Below the pieces are notes generated by a model. That model had not been told where the DNA came from. It saw only the letters and a program-made list of their open reading frames with translations, and made no database searches. A DNA stretch of 64,000 nt from CAJXMH01 sp964001305 (GTDB taxonomy: Bacteria; Bacteroidota; Bacteroidia; Flavobacteriales_E; Vicingaceae). Made by a program: the position numbers and the translations under genes. Each line of letters starts with the position of its first letter. Position 1 is the stretch's first letter. Location: NCBI GenBank assembly GCA_964001305.1, contig CAXFAI010000042.1:124001-188000 (forward strand). Direction: 5' to 3'. Shown in pieces: positions 1 through 7,860 of the stretch.

Positions 1-2
1 AC

Positions 3-176
3 AAAATATACGAAGGTTGTGGCTTGGGCCTAAAACGATGTAATGCTGAAAAACCCTGCCCTCTCCACCATGACTTTGTCGCGGTAAGAAATGCATTATC
101 GTTGATGCTAGAACAAACATCCATAAAAGGCTTAGCAACTGAACTAGAAGAAGGGCCGGCATTTTTGAAAACGTAA
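3..176 (+). CDS. Rrf2 family transcriptional regulator, C-terminal part (cut by window edge)
   Basis: An open frame enters from the left edge and ends with TAA. The 57 visible residues contain C-x7-C-x5-C (YEGCGLGLKRC, then NAEKPCPLHHDF), the cluster-binding loop of Rrf2 regulators, followed by a short helical tail. Known for the family: NsrR, IscR and relatives bind a [2Fe-2S] or [4Fe-4S] cluster through three such cysteines, and NsrR senses nitric oxide. The DNA-binding helix-turn-helix lies outside the window. Inference: because a truncated haemoglobin and Ric follow on the same strand, this is probably an NO-responsive repressor of that cluster. A palindrome lies 15 nt after the stop and could be its operator. 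Assignment to Rrf2 is good; NsrR as opposed to another subgroup is a guess. Confidence 0.8.
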   Translation, partial: KIYEGCGLGLKRCNAEKPCPLHHDFVAVRNALSLMLEQTSIKGLATELEEGPAFLKT

Positions 177-190
177 AAAAATTTAAACTA

Positions 191-214
191 ATAGTGGACA
201 TATTTATCCACTAT
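191..214. promoter_or_regulatory. Perfect inverted repeat, candidate Rrf2-type operator
   Basis: ATAGTGGA and TCCACTAT form a perfect 8-nt inverted repeat around an 8-nt spacer. Read as two 11-nt arms with no spacer, the core (192-213) still matches at 9 of 11 positions, which resembles the size of NsrR-type sites. It lies between the Rrf2-like gene and the small membrane protein gene. No T-run follows, so a terminator is less likely. Operator function is inference. Confidence 0.45.
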
Positions 215-227
215 AAAATGAATAAGT

Positions 228-512
228 ATGGGTTATATAATTAAATGGTACGAAAAACAGATTATTCAATTTGAAAAATCAAGATATGGCGCCATGGCTA
301 TGATGATTACAGTTCAATCGTGCTGGGGTTCTATAGCGGCAGGATTATCCTATAATAATCCTGATATGACGAACCTGATCATTTGCGCCACCCTTACTAT
401 GTTAAACAACGCCATCCTAATTGCTCAGGGTCCTGCTAAATTTTGTGTTGGTATATTTTCCTTAGCAACCGTTGCCAACACTGCAATCATCTTAATTGAA
501 CTGCTATTCTAA
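228..512 (+). CDS. Small membrane protein of unknown function in NO-stress operon
   Basis: The 94-residue product has a short charged N-terminal stretch with Trp and Tyr and then about three hydrophobic segments (roughly residues 21-40, 47-66 and 72-92), so it is probably an inner-membrane protein. I do not recognise a named family. The TAA stop shares its last A with the ATG of the truncated haemoglobin gene, an arrangement typical of translational coupling, so the two products may be needed together. The first ATG upstream (218) opens only a very short frame, which favours ATG 228. Inference: membrane partner of the haemoglobin or an accessory of NO defence; no catalytic residues are evident. 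Confidence 0.7.
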   Translation: MGYIIKWYEKQIIQFEKSRYGAMAMMITVQSCWGSIAAGLSYNNPDMTNLIICATLTMLNNAILIAQGPAKFCVGIFSLATVANTAIILIELLF

Positions 513-904
513 TGAATGAAATCAACAATATAAATAACGTCAAAAAGTTAGTTGACACATTTTACGAAAAAGTGCGAAAGGATACGCTCTTAGCCCCCAT
601 TTTCGAAAAAAGAATTAAAGACCAATGGCCGGAACATTTGGAAAAAATGTATCGCTTTTGGCAAACCATATTACTTGATGAACACACTTATCAGGGCAGC
701 CCATTTACTCCTCATGTCACTATGCTTCTTAAGGAAGAACATTTTTCACGCTGGATAACACTCTTTAAAGAAACCATAAATGAAAACTTTACAGGAGAAA
801 AAGCACTTGAAGCAAAAGCCAGAGCGAGCAATATGGCTAGAATGTTTGAATACAAGATAGACTATCTACAAAAAATTAAAGCGGCTGAAGCCAAACAATC
901 ATAA
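512..904 (+). CDS. Group III truncated haemoglobin
   Basis: The 130-residue protein matches the 2-on-2 truncated haemoglobin fold in length and pattern: an early FYEKVRKD segment, an aromatic run ending in FW at residues 49-50, and the likely proximal haem-ligand His77 in EEHFSRWITLF. The long pre-F loop with HVTMLLKEEHF is typical of group III. Known for the family: cytoplasmic haem proteins that bind O2 and NO, often linked to nitrosative or microaerobic stress. Its start overlaps the stop of the upstream membrane protein by one base and the dioxygenase gene starts 6 nt after its stop, so it is in an operon. Inference: it scavenges or oxidises NO, fitting the neighbouring Ric and Rrf2 genes. 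Confidence 0.9.
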   Translation: MNEINNINNVKKLVDTFYEKVRKDTLLAPIFEKRIKDQWPEHLEKMYRFWQTILLDEHTYQGSPFTPHVTMLLKEEHFSRWITLFKETINENFTGEKALEAKARASNMARMFEYKIDYLQKIKAAEAKQS

Positions 905-910
905 TAAAGT

Positions 911-1834
911 ATGAAGAAAGAACTAATTGATCAGATTGTAAAAAAGTATAAGGATTTAGGTGAAAATCCTGAAACTTATTTAAACGGATTATTGCAAGCT
1001 AAACCAATCAATTATTGGGATTACATTGAAGTTGAAACTTTGCTTTCCCTTCAGAAACCGAGAACTGGTTTTAAAGATGAATCTATTTTCATCATGTATC
1101 ATCAAGTAACTGAGTTGGTGCTAAAGATGATACTTCATGAAATAGAGCAGCTGGCATTAGATAAGTTAGCTGAAAAAGATTGGATTGAGAAACTAAATCG
1201 AATTACTAGATATACTGATATGCTCATCACCTCTTTCGACATTATGAAAGCGGGCATGAATTATGAAGACTACAATACTTTTAGAAGCACTTTAGCTCCG
1301 GCTAGTGGTTTCCAAAGTGTGCAATTCAGGTATATTGAAATTTACTGCACACGTCTAGACAACCTCTTGAACCATGCCGGCAAAAAGCGACTATCTGCTC
1401 CTGCAAAAGTTGAAGATTACTTTGAACACATTTACTGGAAAGATGCCGGTTTAGATCGAAAAACTGGAAAAAAGACCCTCACCCTAAGACAATTCGAAGA
1501 AAAATATCAGGACAGGTTAGTTCAGTTTGCAAAAAGCTTAGAGGGTAATACTATTGAAGAACTAATCATGAAAATGAAACCGTCCAAGGAGTTAAGTAAC
1601 AAATTAAAAGAATTCGACTATTTCTACAATGTTAAATGGCCCTTGGTACATTTAGAAACGGCCCAACATTATTTAGATTTAAAGGGAGAGAACAAGGCCG
1701 CTACCGGAGGTAGTGAATGGAAGAAATACTTACACCCCAAATACCAACAGAGAAAGTTTTTCCCTTCACTTTGGAGTGAAGAGGAATTAGAGAATTGGGG
1801 AAACGAAAATTTTAAAATCACTAATAAAACATAA
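911..1834 (+). CDS. kynA: Tryptophan 2,3-dioxygenase family haem protein
   Basis: The family opens the indole ring of tryptophan to N-formylkynurenine using haem. Diagnostic pieces are FIMYHQVTELVLKMILHE with the distal-side His64, RSTLAPASGFQSVQFR at about 125-140, WPLVHLETAQH with the likely proximal His247, and the TGGS loop at 265-268 that contacts substrate in characterised enzymes. At 307 residues it is close to the usual length. It sits between a truncated haemoglobin and Ric, 6 nt and 4 nt away, with no other kynurenine-pathway gene in the window. It could supply kynurenine for NAD synthesis, or be a haem protein recruited to NO chemistry. Family membership is solid; the physiological role is open. 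Confidence 0.85.
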   Translation: MKKELIDQIVKKYKDLGENPETYLNGLLQAKPINYWDYIEVETLLSLQKPRTGFKDESIFIMYHQVTELVLKMILHEIEQLALDKLAEKDWIEKLNRITRYTDMLITSFDIMKAGMNYEDYNTFRSTLAPASGFQSVQFRYIEIYCTRLDNLLNHAGKKRLSAPAKVEDYFEHIYWKDAGLDRKTGKKTLTLRQFEEKYQDRLVQFAKSLEGNTIEELIMKMKPSKELSNKLKEFDYFYNVKWPLVHLETAQHYLDLKGENKAATGGSEWKKYLHPKYQQRKFFPSLWSEEELENWGNENFKITNKT

Positions 1835-1838
1835 TAAC

Positions 1839-2570
1839 ATGAAAATAAGTAACAAAGACATCATTGGAGAAGTAGTAGCCAAAGACTACCGCACTGCATC
1901 AGTTTTCAAAAAAGCGGGAATTGATTTTTGCTGTCGCGGAAATCGAAGCATTGAAACGGTGGTTGAGGATGAAAACAAAATGGAAAGCTTAGTAGCTGAG
2001 TTGAATGAAGTACTTGACCTAAAAAGCCAAGATCAAATTGATTTTCAAGCCTGGCCGCTAGACCTTTTAGCAGACTACATTGAAAAAACCCATCATCGTT
2101 ATGTGGAATCTAAAATTCAAGAAATCAAGCCTTTCTTGAACAAAGTAGCTAAAGTCCACGGCAAAAATCATCCGGAGTTGATGGATATAGAAATGGAATT
2201 CTTAACCTCAGCCGGGGAACTAAGCATGCATATGAAAAAAGAAGAATTGGTTCTATTCCCCTTTATTCGAAAAATGGTAGCCAATGAAAAACAACCGGAC
2301 TCGATTGAGGAACCGCACTTTGGCAGCGTACAAAATCCGGTAGAGATGATGAAAGAGGAACATGATGCGGAAGGGGAAAGATTTCGAAGAATTGCCAAAT
2401 TGAGTAATGATTATACTCCTCCTGCCGATGCTTGCAATACTTTTCGAGTAACTTACAGTATGTTACAAGAGTTTGAGGAAAACTTGCATCAGCATATTCA
2501 TTTGGAAAATAACATTCTATTTCCCAAAGCCTTGAAATTAGAAGAAAAACTATTTAATCAGAAATCTTAA
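1839..2570 (+). CDS. ric: Iron-sulfur cluster repair di-iron protein Ric (ScdA/YtfE)
   Basis: Ric proteins repair iron-sulfur clusters damaged by nitric oxide or oxidants, in the cytoplasm. The 243-residue product has the N-terminal ScdA domain (about 1-60) with the Cys31-Cys32 pair in GIDFCCRGN, then a hemerythrin-like four-helix domain whose likely iron ligands are visible as THHRY, MHMKKEE, EEHDAEGE and HQHIHLENNILFP. Length and order match the family. It lies 4 nt after the dioxygenase gene. Regulation of ric by NsrR-type Rrf2 proteins is known in other bacteria, and an Rrf2 gene begins this cluster. This is the clearest sign that the operon deals with nitrosative stress. Confidence 0.93.
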   Translation: MKISNKDIIGEVVAKDYRTASVFKKAGIDFCCRGNRSIETVVEDENKMESLVAELNEVLDLKSQDQIDFQAWPLDLLADYIEKTHHRYVESKIQEIKPFLNKVAKVHGKNHPELMDIEMEFLTSAGELSMHMKKEELVLFPFIRKMVANEKQPDSIEEPHFGSVQNPVEMMKEEHDAEGERFRRIAKLSNDYTPPADACNTFRVTYSMLQEFEENLHQHIHLENNILFPKALKLEEKLFNQKS

Positions 2571-2581
2571 AAACCGAAACT

Positions 2582-3007
2582 ATGAAAGCCAAAACAGGAC
2601 TGTTTTTGAGTTCCCTCCTTCTGATTTTAGCATGCCAAACTGAGCCTACTCAAGAGCAGTCCTTTCCTGCTATAGAAGTATCTGAAAAACTAAGCCTCAA
2701 TGAAGGTGAAAAATGGAAGGCTAATTCAAAAACTATAGAAGGAATTGAAGCAATGCTAAACACTCTTAATAATGATGAAATACAATCGGCTTCTGAACTT
2801 AAAAAGGAACTCATGAAATCAATGGGCTATATCTTTAAACAATGCAATATGAAAGGAGAAGCTCATGAACAATTGCATCATTACATTTTACCTTTGCGAA
2901 ATTATGTAGATGAGCTTGATGAAAAAGAACTAACTAAAACTGAACTTGAATCTAAAAAGCAAAGAATAAAAGAACACTTAGTTTTGTTCTCAACCTATTT
3001 TAAATAG
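2582..3007 (+). CDS. Small lipoprotein of unknown function
   Basis: The N-terminus is a lipoprotein signal: two lysines, a hydrophobic run, and the lipobox LILAC with Cys18 as the predicted lipidated residue. The mature part (about 123 residues) is charged and helical-looking, with CNMKGEAHEQLHHYILPL in the middle; the Cys, Met and His residues there could bind metal or haem. I do not recognise a named family. It follows ric by 11 nt and precedes the CopD-like gene by 3 nt, so it is probably co-transcribed. Inference: a periplasmic or membrane-anchored helper, possibly acting with the next gene; no enzyme motif is present. Confidence 0.75.
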   Translation: MKAKTGLFLSSLLLILACQTEPTQEQSFPAIEVSEKLSLNEGEKWKANSKTIEGIEAMLNTLNNDEIQSASELKKELMKSMGYIFKQCNMKGEAHEQLHHYILPLRNYVDELDEKELTKTELESKKQRIKEHLVLFSTYFK

Positions 3008-3010
3008 CAA

Positions 3011-3478
3011 ATGAATGGTTTTATACTAGCAAGAGTAATTCATGTACTTGCGGTAGTAATTTGGATCGGTGGGGTGGCCATGGTAACCATGGTCATTCTG
3101 CCGGCCATTAAAAAACTTAAGTCAAAAAAAGAACAGTTAGAAACCTTTGAAGCCCTTGAAGGAAGATTTGCAAAAATTGCTAAACTGACCACTATACTTA
3201 CAGCTTTAAGTGGATTTTACATGCTCGAAGTTTTAAACGCTTGGCATCGATACTTAGACCCATCTTATTGGTGGCTTCATGCCATGACGCTAGTGTGGCT
3301 GATCTTTACATTCATTCTTTTTGTATTTGAACCCCTTTTGCTGCATCGACTGTTTAAAAAGTTCATGCAAGAAAATCCGGAAAAGACCATCAAGATCATG
3401 CAGCGAGCACATTGGGTTTTATTAATCTTGAGTTTAACTGCCTTGGCAGGAGGAGTAGCAGGGAGTCATGGTTTGTGA
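3011..3478 (+). CDS. CopD-like four-helix integral membrane protein
   Basis: This 155-residue protein has about four hydrophobic segments (near 7-29, 57-75, 84-112 and 133-152). The first helix carries RVIHVLAVVIWIGGVAM, the His-plus-WIGG pattern seen in CopD and related small haem- or copper-associated membrane proteins; further histidines flank the middle helices (AWHRYLDPSYWWLH) and the last loop (RAHW). Known for relatives: roles in copper uptake or membrane haem chemistry, but many are uncharacterised. It closes the NO-stress cluster, and its end overlaps the end of the convergent nos operon by 13 nt. Inference: a membrane redox or copper-handling partner of the preceding lipoprotein. 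Confidence 0.72.
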   Translation: MNGFILARVIHVLAVVIWIGGVAMVTMVILPAIKKLKSKKEQLETFEALEGRFAKIAKLTTILTALSGFYMLEVLNAWHRYLDPSYWWLHAMTLVWLIFTFILFVFEPLLLHRLFKKFMQENPEKTIKIMQRAHWVLLILSLTALAGGVAGSHGL

Positions 3479-4704
3479 GTGTCATGAGCCCGAAAATAAC
3501 CAAGGTTCAAAAGCAACACTCCAACAAATAAAAGTCCGGTAGCTCCCAATAGCAAAGCTCCCATATAATCGATAAATAGTACACTTCCTCCTTTTAGTAC
3601 CATCAGTAATTCGTGGATAACAAAGCCAAAGAGGAAAACCACTAAACCCCATTTACTCAGGTCTCTTATTTTTCCCTTTTTATAGATTCTATAATAAGTA
3701 AGCAGTATAAATGGAGTAACGATTCCTAAAAACACTAAGTGCAAATAAGCCAACACCCAATCTCTCCTGATCGCTATTTGAGAAGCCAAATCCGGTATGA
3801 CAGAGCCAGTCTGTAAAATCACTTTCATGAGAAAGGCTGTCATAACACCATATACCATCCATTTGTAAAAAGCAGAAGGAAAAGTCAGCTGAGCTTTCAG
3901 CTGAAAAACAATCTGCAGTAACATTCCCACAGCTAATAACTGAAGTAAAACCGCTGCAATACCCAAGCCGTAAACCCAAAATGGTGGCTCGATCCACAAG
4001 ACTGAGAGTGCATAGGCCAAAATGGTAGAAACCACTAGTAAATTCCTTACAAGTTTAGCTTGCTTCAAATTAAACTCTAAATTCTTCTTTTCTGCATAAG
4101 CAAACAACAAAGCAAAAAGGGCAAATAGGAAATAGCCATTGTACAAGAAGTGCAAGTAGAAATAGATCATATTAAAATACAGATCACTTCCACCCAAACC
4201 ATTTGCATTTAAAGGACCTAAGCTCCAGGGACCAATTGAAGAAAGCACAAAGAACCAAATTGCAATACGGGCAAATGACAACGCAATTGAGGAATTCTGT
4301 TTTGTTGTATCTTTTAAAAATCGAAAAGCAAAAAAATAACTGACCACAATAAAAAAGGAAGAAAAAGTAATGGTGGTTATGGAATAACCTTGAAAGGGGA
4401 AGAAGAAAAGCATGCCGAAAACGGCAAATTGAAAGGCATAAAAAATTCGATGATAGACCTTTACTCTTTTTGTTTTCGCCGGAACAAAAGTGCTAACCAG
4501 AAAGATCATTAAGGCGGTGTTACACCAACCTAATAATGCCAGATGCGAATGGGCATGCATTACATTGGTGAACTTTATTTCAATGGGGTAAGATTGCAGT
4601 ATTCTTAGAAACACGCCCAATCCTGCCGTAATTAATAGATAAAAGAAAGGCAGACTAAACCAACTCTTGCCGGAAAAAACTTCTTTCTCTTCTACTTCTT
4701 GCAC
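3466..4704 (-). CDS. Haem-copper oxidase subunit I-like / NnrS-like membrane protein
   Basis: The 412-residue protein is almost entirely hydrophobic, with about 11-12 membrane segments. Histidines lie in helices in oxidase-like settings: VMHAHSHLALLGW near residues 49-61, YFYLHFLYNG near 180, and YLHLVFLGIVTPF near 320. I do not see the HPEVY or paired-His motifs of the CuB centre, so a full oxidase active site seems absent. The start is GTG, whose G is the last base of the upstream TAG stop, so translation is coupled to the Rrf2 gene. It is the last gene of the nos operon. NnrS, a haem-copper membrane protein in NO defence, is the nearest functional analogy. Role inferred; family label moderate. 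Confidence 0.65.
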   Translation of the reverse strand: MQEVEEKEVFSGKSWFSLPFFYLLITAGLGVFLRILQSYPIEIKFTNVMHAHSHLALLGWCNTALMIFLVSTFVPAKTKRVKVYHRIFYAFQFAVFGMLFFFPFQGYSITTITFSSFFIVVSYFFAFRFLKDTTKQNSSIALSFARIAIWFFVLSSIGPWSLGPLNANGLGGSDLYFNMIYFYLHFLYNGYFLFALFALLFAYAEKKNLEFNLKQAKLVRNLLVVSTILAYALSVLWIEPPFWVYGLGIAAVLLQLLAVGMLLQIVFQLKAQLTFPSAFYKWMVYGVMTAFLMKVILQTGSVIPDLASQIAIRRDWVLAYLHLVFLGIVTPFILLTYYRIYKKGKIRDLSKWGLVVFLFGFVIHELLMVLKGGSVLFIDYMGALLLGATGLLFVGVLLLNLGYFRAHDTHKP

Positions 4705-5135
4705 TAAGTTTTGGGTTTTAACTTTGACTCTTTATCTGGCTCTTTGAAAGCGTGAATCTTTTCGCTTTTTAAATTATTGATCAGGTTATTTCGAAACTCG
4801 ACAGCTATATCGTGCATGGAGCATGGATTGTTTTGATCGCAGTTTGGAGTACCTAAAAAACACTCTTCAAACTTTGCTTTTCCATCTATACAAACTACCA
4901 CATCCCACAAACTGTGCTTACATTCTTCCGTTTTTATAAAGAAACCACCATGTGGGCCTTTCGTAGAAGAGATAATTTTATTTCTACTCAAAGCCTGTAA
5001 AATTTTAGCTAAAAATGGAACCGGAACTTCTATTGCTTCTGCAATTTCTTGGACTCGAAATTTATTTTCTTGATTTGAGTTTTGCACTAGAAACTCTACA
5101 GCTCTGATGGCATACTTGGCTGACTTTGATAACAT
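4704..5135 (-). CDS. Rrf2 family regulator with cluster-binding cysteines
   Basis: The 143-residue protein begins with the Rrf2 winged helix-turn-helix (LSKSAKYAIRAVEFL to PHGGFFI), then carries Cys92, Cys99 and Cys105 in a C-x6-C-x5-C arrangement (ECFLGTPNCDQNNPCSMHD), the ligand set for an iron-sulfur cluster. A Lys-rich tail ends the protein. Known for the family: NsrR and RsrR-like proteins sense NO or redox state. It lies inside the nos operon, 9 nt after nosY, and its stop overlaps the GTG start of the next gene. Inference: it senses NO or cluster status and regulates this operon or the adjacent NO-stress operon. The partial Rrf2 gene at the left edge is a second member, so two sensors flank the region. 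Confidence 0.9.
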   Translation of the reverse strand: MLSKSAKYAIRAVEFLVQNSNQENKFRVQEIAEAIEVPVPFLAKILQALSRNKIISSTKGPHGGFFIKTEECKHSLWDVVVCIDGKAKFEECFLGTPNCDQNNPCSMHDIAVEFRNNLINNLKSEKIHAFKEPDKESKLKPKT

Positions 5136-5144
5136 CTATTTCTT

Positions 5145-5927
5145 TTAAAAATCTTTAGACTTGGCTTTCTTTATTAAAATGAAAACCGGAACAATTACCC
5201 ATAACAACAGGGTAGAGAGCGAAATGACTACACCAAGATAAGTGCCAAAAAATTGCTTAAACACTGCTCCAGTATATCCCATTAAAGCTGAGATGTCTAA
5301 TTTCAGCAAGATTAAGGTCCGAGACAAGTCAACCGGATTTAAAAGTGTACCAATCAAAGAAAAATTATCTAAGGGGTAATCTTCAAAAACAATTAAAGAC
5401 ATTAAAAAGAGTCCATCGTAAACCACCGCTAAGAACAACCAAAGCAATACTGCATAACCAAAGCCTTTGATCTTATTTTCATTACTAAGCGAAATATTAA
5501 ACGCTAAGGCCACAAAAATAAAGGTGAGAAACACTCCACTAATCAAGAGTAGTGAAAAGTCCCAGATTGCGGTAGAATTAAAAAGACCATAAATCACAAA
5601 GGGAATTCCGATTCCTAGTAAGAGACTTAGTGAAAGTGAGATTGAAATACCTAGATACTGTCCCAAGAAAATATCCCTTCTTTTGATGGGTTGAGCCAAC
5701 AATAGTTCAGTAAACTCTTTTGAATTGTAATAATACATGACCCCAAAAATGGTTCCGATCAGAGGCACCAAGACAATAATTACATTCATTAAAGTAATTA
5801 CTGCTTTGGAAAGGTCGTGATTGAGAAACAGCAGCACCAAACCCAAAGCTAAGTAGAATAGGAAGTAGATGTAGCTCCAACGGCTTCTGCCCAAATCGTA
5901 AAAACTATATTTTAATACTTTAAGCAT
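5145..5927 (-). CDS. nosY: NosY, ABC transporter permease for N2O reductase maturation
   Basis: This 260-residue protein has about six membrane helices and the cytoplasmic segment FTELLLAQPIKRRDIFLGQYLG, the region by which NosY-type permeases contact their ATPase. With NosF and NosD it forms the complex needed to assemble the copper-sulfur CuZ centre of NosZ. The frame could open 24 nt earlier, but ATG 5927 is preferred: it has a GGAGGG stretch just upstream and overlaps the nosF stop by 8 nt, a normal operon overlap, and the peptide from there starts like other ABC-2 permeases (MLKVLKYSFYDL). The Rrf2 gene follows after 9 nt. Confidence 0.9.
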   Translation of the reverse strand: MLKVLKYSFYDLGRSRWSYIYFLFYLALGLVLLFLNHDLSKAVITLMNVIIVLVPLIGTIFGVMYYYNSKEFTELLLAQPIKRRDIFLGQYLGISISLSLSLLLGIGIPFVIYGLFNSTAIWDFSLLLISGVFLTFIFVALAFNISLSNENKIKGFGYAVLLWLFLAVVYDGLFLMSLIVFEDYPLDNFSLIGTLLNPVDLSRTLILLKLDISALMGYTGAVFKQFFGTYLGVVISLSTLLLWVIVPVFILIKKAKSKDF

Positions 5928-6627
5928 GATTTCCCTCCAATAATTTTGCAATGGCGTGCTCTAAGTCCTCTTGTTTTGTTTCCTCTTTTAAAGTAGATAA
6001 ACTCCCTTTAAAAAAAATCTTACCCTCTAATAAAAACACAATTTCATCGGCCACCTCTTCCACAAAACTCATAATGTGAGAAGTAACCAAAATGGTTTTT
6101 CCTTTGGCTTTTTCTTCTTCAATCAACTTTTTCAGTTGAATTAAAGCTAACGGATCCAATCCTGTAGTGGGTTCATCCAAAATAAGCAAGGGACTATCGA
6201 ACATAAAGGCCAAGACAATATTTACTTTTTGCTTGGTCCCTCCTGAAAGGTTTCCCAGCTTTTTGTCAAGAAATGGGTGTAAACCAAATTGCTCAATTAG
6301 TTGATCCTCTCTTTGGCTTCCGCCCCTCAGGTCTTTGATCATGCGAATCAATTCCTTCACTCTTAAGTTGGAGGGAAAATTGGCAATCTGTGGTAGATAA
6401 TCGATTTGATTACGATAATCTGAATTTTTCTTGATGTCCTTGTTCCACAATTGTAGCCTTCCATTGTCGGGAATAACCATACCCAAAATTGACTTGATAA
6501 GCGTAGTCTTTCCGGAACCATTAGGACCTAATATAGCTACTATACCCTTACCTGTAATGGTAAGGTCTAATTCTTTCAACACTTGATTTTTACCAAACTG
6601 CTTCGATACCTTCTTAATTTCTATCAT
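5920..6627 (-). CDS. nosF: NosF, ABC ATPase for N2O reductase maturation
   Basis: The 235-residue ATPase has all nucleotide-binding motifs: Walker A GPNGSGKTT at about 34-42, signature LSGGTKQK at about 127-134, Walker B LLILDEPT at about 147-154, and the switch His in VTSH. It powers the NosDFY complex that delivers sulfur or otherwise matures the CuZ cluster of periplasmic NosZ. Its ATG overlaps the nosD stop as ATGA, and its own stop overlaps the nosY start by 8 nt, so nosD, nosF and nosY are translationally coupled. The signature reads LSGGTKQK, common in the NosF and CcmA branches. Identification rests on motifs plus unmistakable context. Confidence 0.93.
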   Translation of the reverse strand: MIEIKKVSKQFGKNQVLKELDLTITGKGIVAILGPNGSGKTTLIKSILGMVIPDNGRLQLWNKDIKKNSDYRNQIDYLPQIANFPSNLRVKELIRMIKDLRGGSQREDQLIEQFGLHPFLDKKLGNLSGGTKQKVNIVLAFMFDSPLLILDEPTTGLDPLALIQLKKLIEEEKAKGKTILVTSHIMSFVEEVADEIVFLLEGKIFFKGSLSTLKEETKQEDLEHAIAKLLEGNHA

Positions 6628-7856
6628 AGTGGTCTCATCAGGGGTTTACGATCCTTTAGTTCATCTGGTGTAAAAACCGGCGATACTTTTTCAGAGAAAT
6701 CAATAATATCAATAAACAGACTTCTTAAAAGGACAATTGATTCAGGGGTTCTATTCACAATGTAAGAAAACAACTTTACCGGACGGTAGGGCACATCTCC
6801 TATGCCATCTTGATTCAAGTCGTAGCCATTGTAATTGCTCCAATAATTCTGCTCAAAAATGTTGTCATTCATTTTACTGTTGTAAGATAGATCAAATGAA
6901 TTGTTTAAAAATTCATTCCCTGTAAATTTATTTCCATAACAAGCACCTCTCACCTTTATCGCCCAACCATTTCCTTTAAAGGTATTTCCCGTATAATTTA
7001 CTCGATTAGCTCCCTCTACACTTATAGCAATGGTATTATTGGTAAAAGTATTGTCTCGCACTTCTAAGTCGTTGATTTCTTTAAGCAATAAGCCAAAGGA
7101 AGCGGTTCCCCAATTATCTTGAAAGGTATTATTTTTCATTTTGATGTACTTGGAAAACATCACCGCTACTCCGGCGCCATTGTTCTGAAATACATTATCG
7201 GCGTATTCATCATGGTTAGAAAACATAAAATGCAAGCCATATCGAAGATTGTTCTTGCTCACATTTCCATTTATAACGCTAGAGTCGGCAAATTCCAAAT
7301 ATATTCCATCTCTTACCCCTTCAACTTCATTGTTTAATATTTTAATATGCTTGCAGTACCATAGATGAATTCCGTTCCCGGAATTATACTCATCTTTTGC
7401 ATCACCAATGATGCGGTTATTTGCAACCACTCCGTAGTCAGACTTTTCTAAATAAATACCAAAGAACAGCTTTTCTAACAGCATGTTTTTAATGCTGAAA
7501 TGCTTGCTTTTAACTAAACGAATCGCGGCATAATCGGAGGTGTAACTAACACCAACATTAACAATTTTAAACCCCTTAACTGTAACCCGATCAGCCGCGA
7601 TTCGAATAATTTCTCCTTGGTCTTCACCATCTATAGTCGGTTGTCCTATCCCTATAAGAGTTAGTTGTTTTTCAATAATCAGATCATATTCTTTGTAAGT
7701 TCCGGACTTTACCCAAACGGTATCTCCGGCCTTTGCTTCAGCTATGCCGTCTTTTATACTTTCAATCAGACAGCCTTTACACACCTCTACCGCTTTTAAT
7801 GCAGTAGTAAAGTGTATCAACATTATACAACAGATGATGGATAGAACTCGAAACAT
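6624..7856 (-). CDS. nosD: NosD, periplasmic right-handed beta-helix maturation protein
   Basis: NosD is the periplasmic partner of the NosFY transporter and is required for CuZ assembly. The 410-residue product has an N-terminal signal peptide (hydrophobic run through about residue 20) and then rungs rich in Asn and Gly characteristic of the NosD/CASH parallel beta-helix: repeated patterns such as NNRIIGD, NNEVEGVRDGIYLEF, NKNNLRYGLHFMFSN and NTFKGNGWAIKV. The segment YCKHIKILNNEVEGV and the tail WSNYNGYDLNQDGIGDVPY are typical of NosD. A C-x2-C pair (residues 26 and 29) lies just after the signal. Its start is only 4 nt after the NosL-barrel stop. Confidence 0.93.
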   Translation of the reverse strand: MFRVLSIICCIMLIHFTTALKAVEVCKGCLIESIKDGIAEAKAGDTVWVKSGTYKEYDLIIEKQLTLIGIGQPTIDGEDQGEIIRIAADRVTVKGFKIVNVGVSYTSDYAAIRLVKSKHFSIKNMLLEKLFFGIYLEKSDYGVVANNRIIGDAKDEYNSGNGIHLWYCKHIKILNNEVEGVRDGIYLEFADSSVINGNVSKNNLRYGLHFMFSNHDEYADNVFQNNGAGVAVMFSKYIKMKNNTFQDNWGTASFGLLLKEINDLEVRDNTFTNNTIAISVEGANRVNYTGNTFKGNGWAIKVRGACYGNKFTGNEFLNNSFDLSYNSKMNDNIFEQNYWSNYNGYDLNQDGIGDVPYRPVKLFSYIVNRTPESIVLLRSLFIDIIDFSEKVSPVFTPDELKDRKPLMRPL

Positions 7857-7860
7857 TAGA

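Noticed and set aside
3689..3997. Minus-strand open frame of about 100 codons inside the oxidase-like gene
   Set aside because: It lies wholly within the real membrane protein gene in another frame on the same strand; its composition is unlike a protein and there is no start context.
7119..7337. Short plus-strand frame opposite nosD
   Set aside because: Shadow of the repetitive NosD beta-helix coding region.
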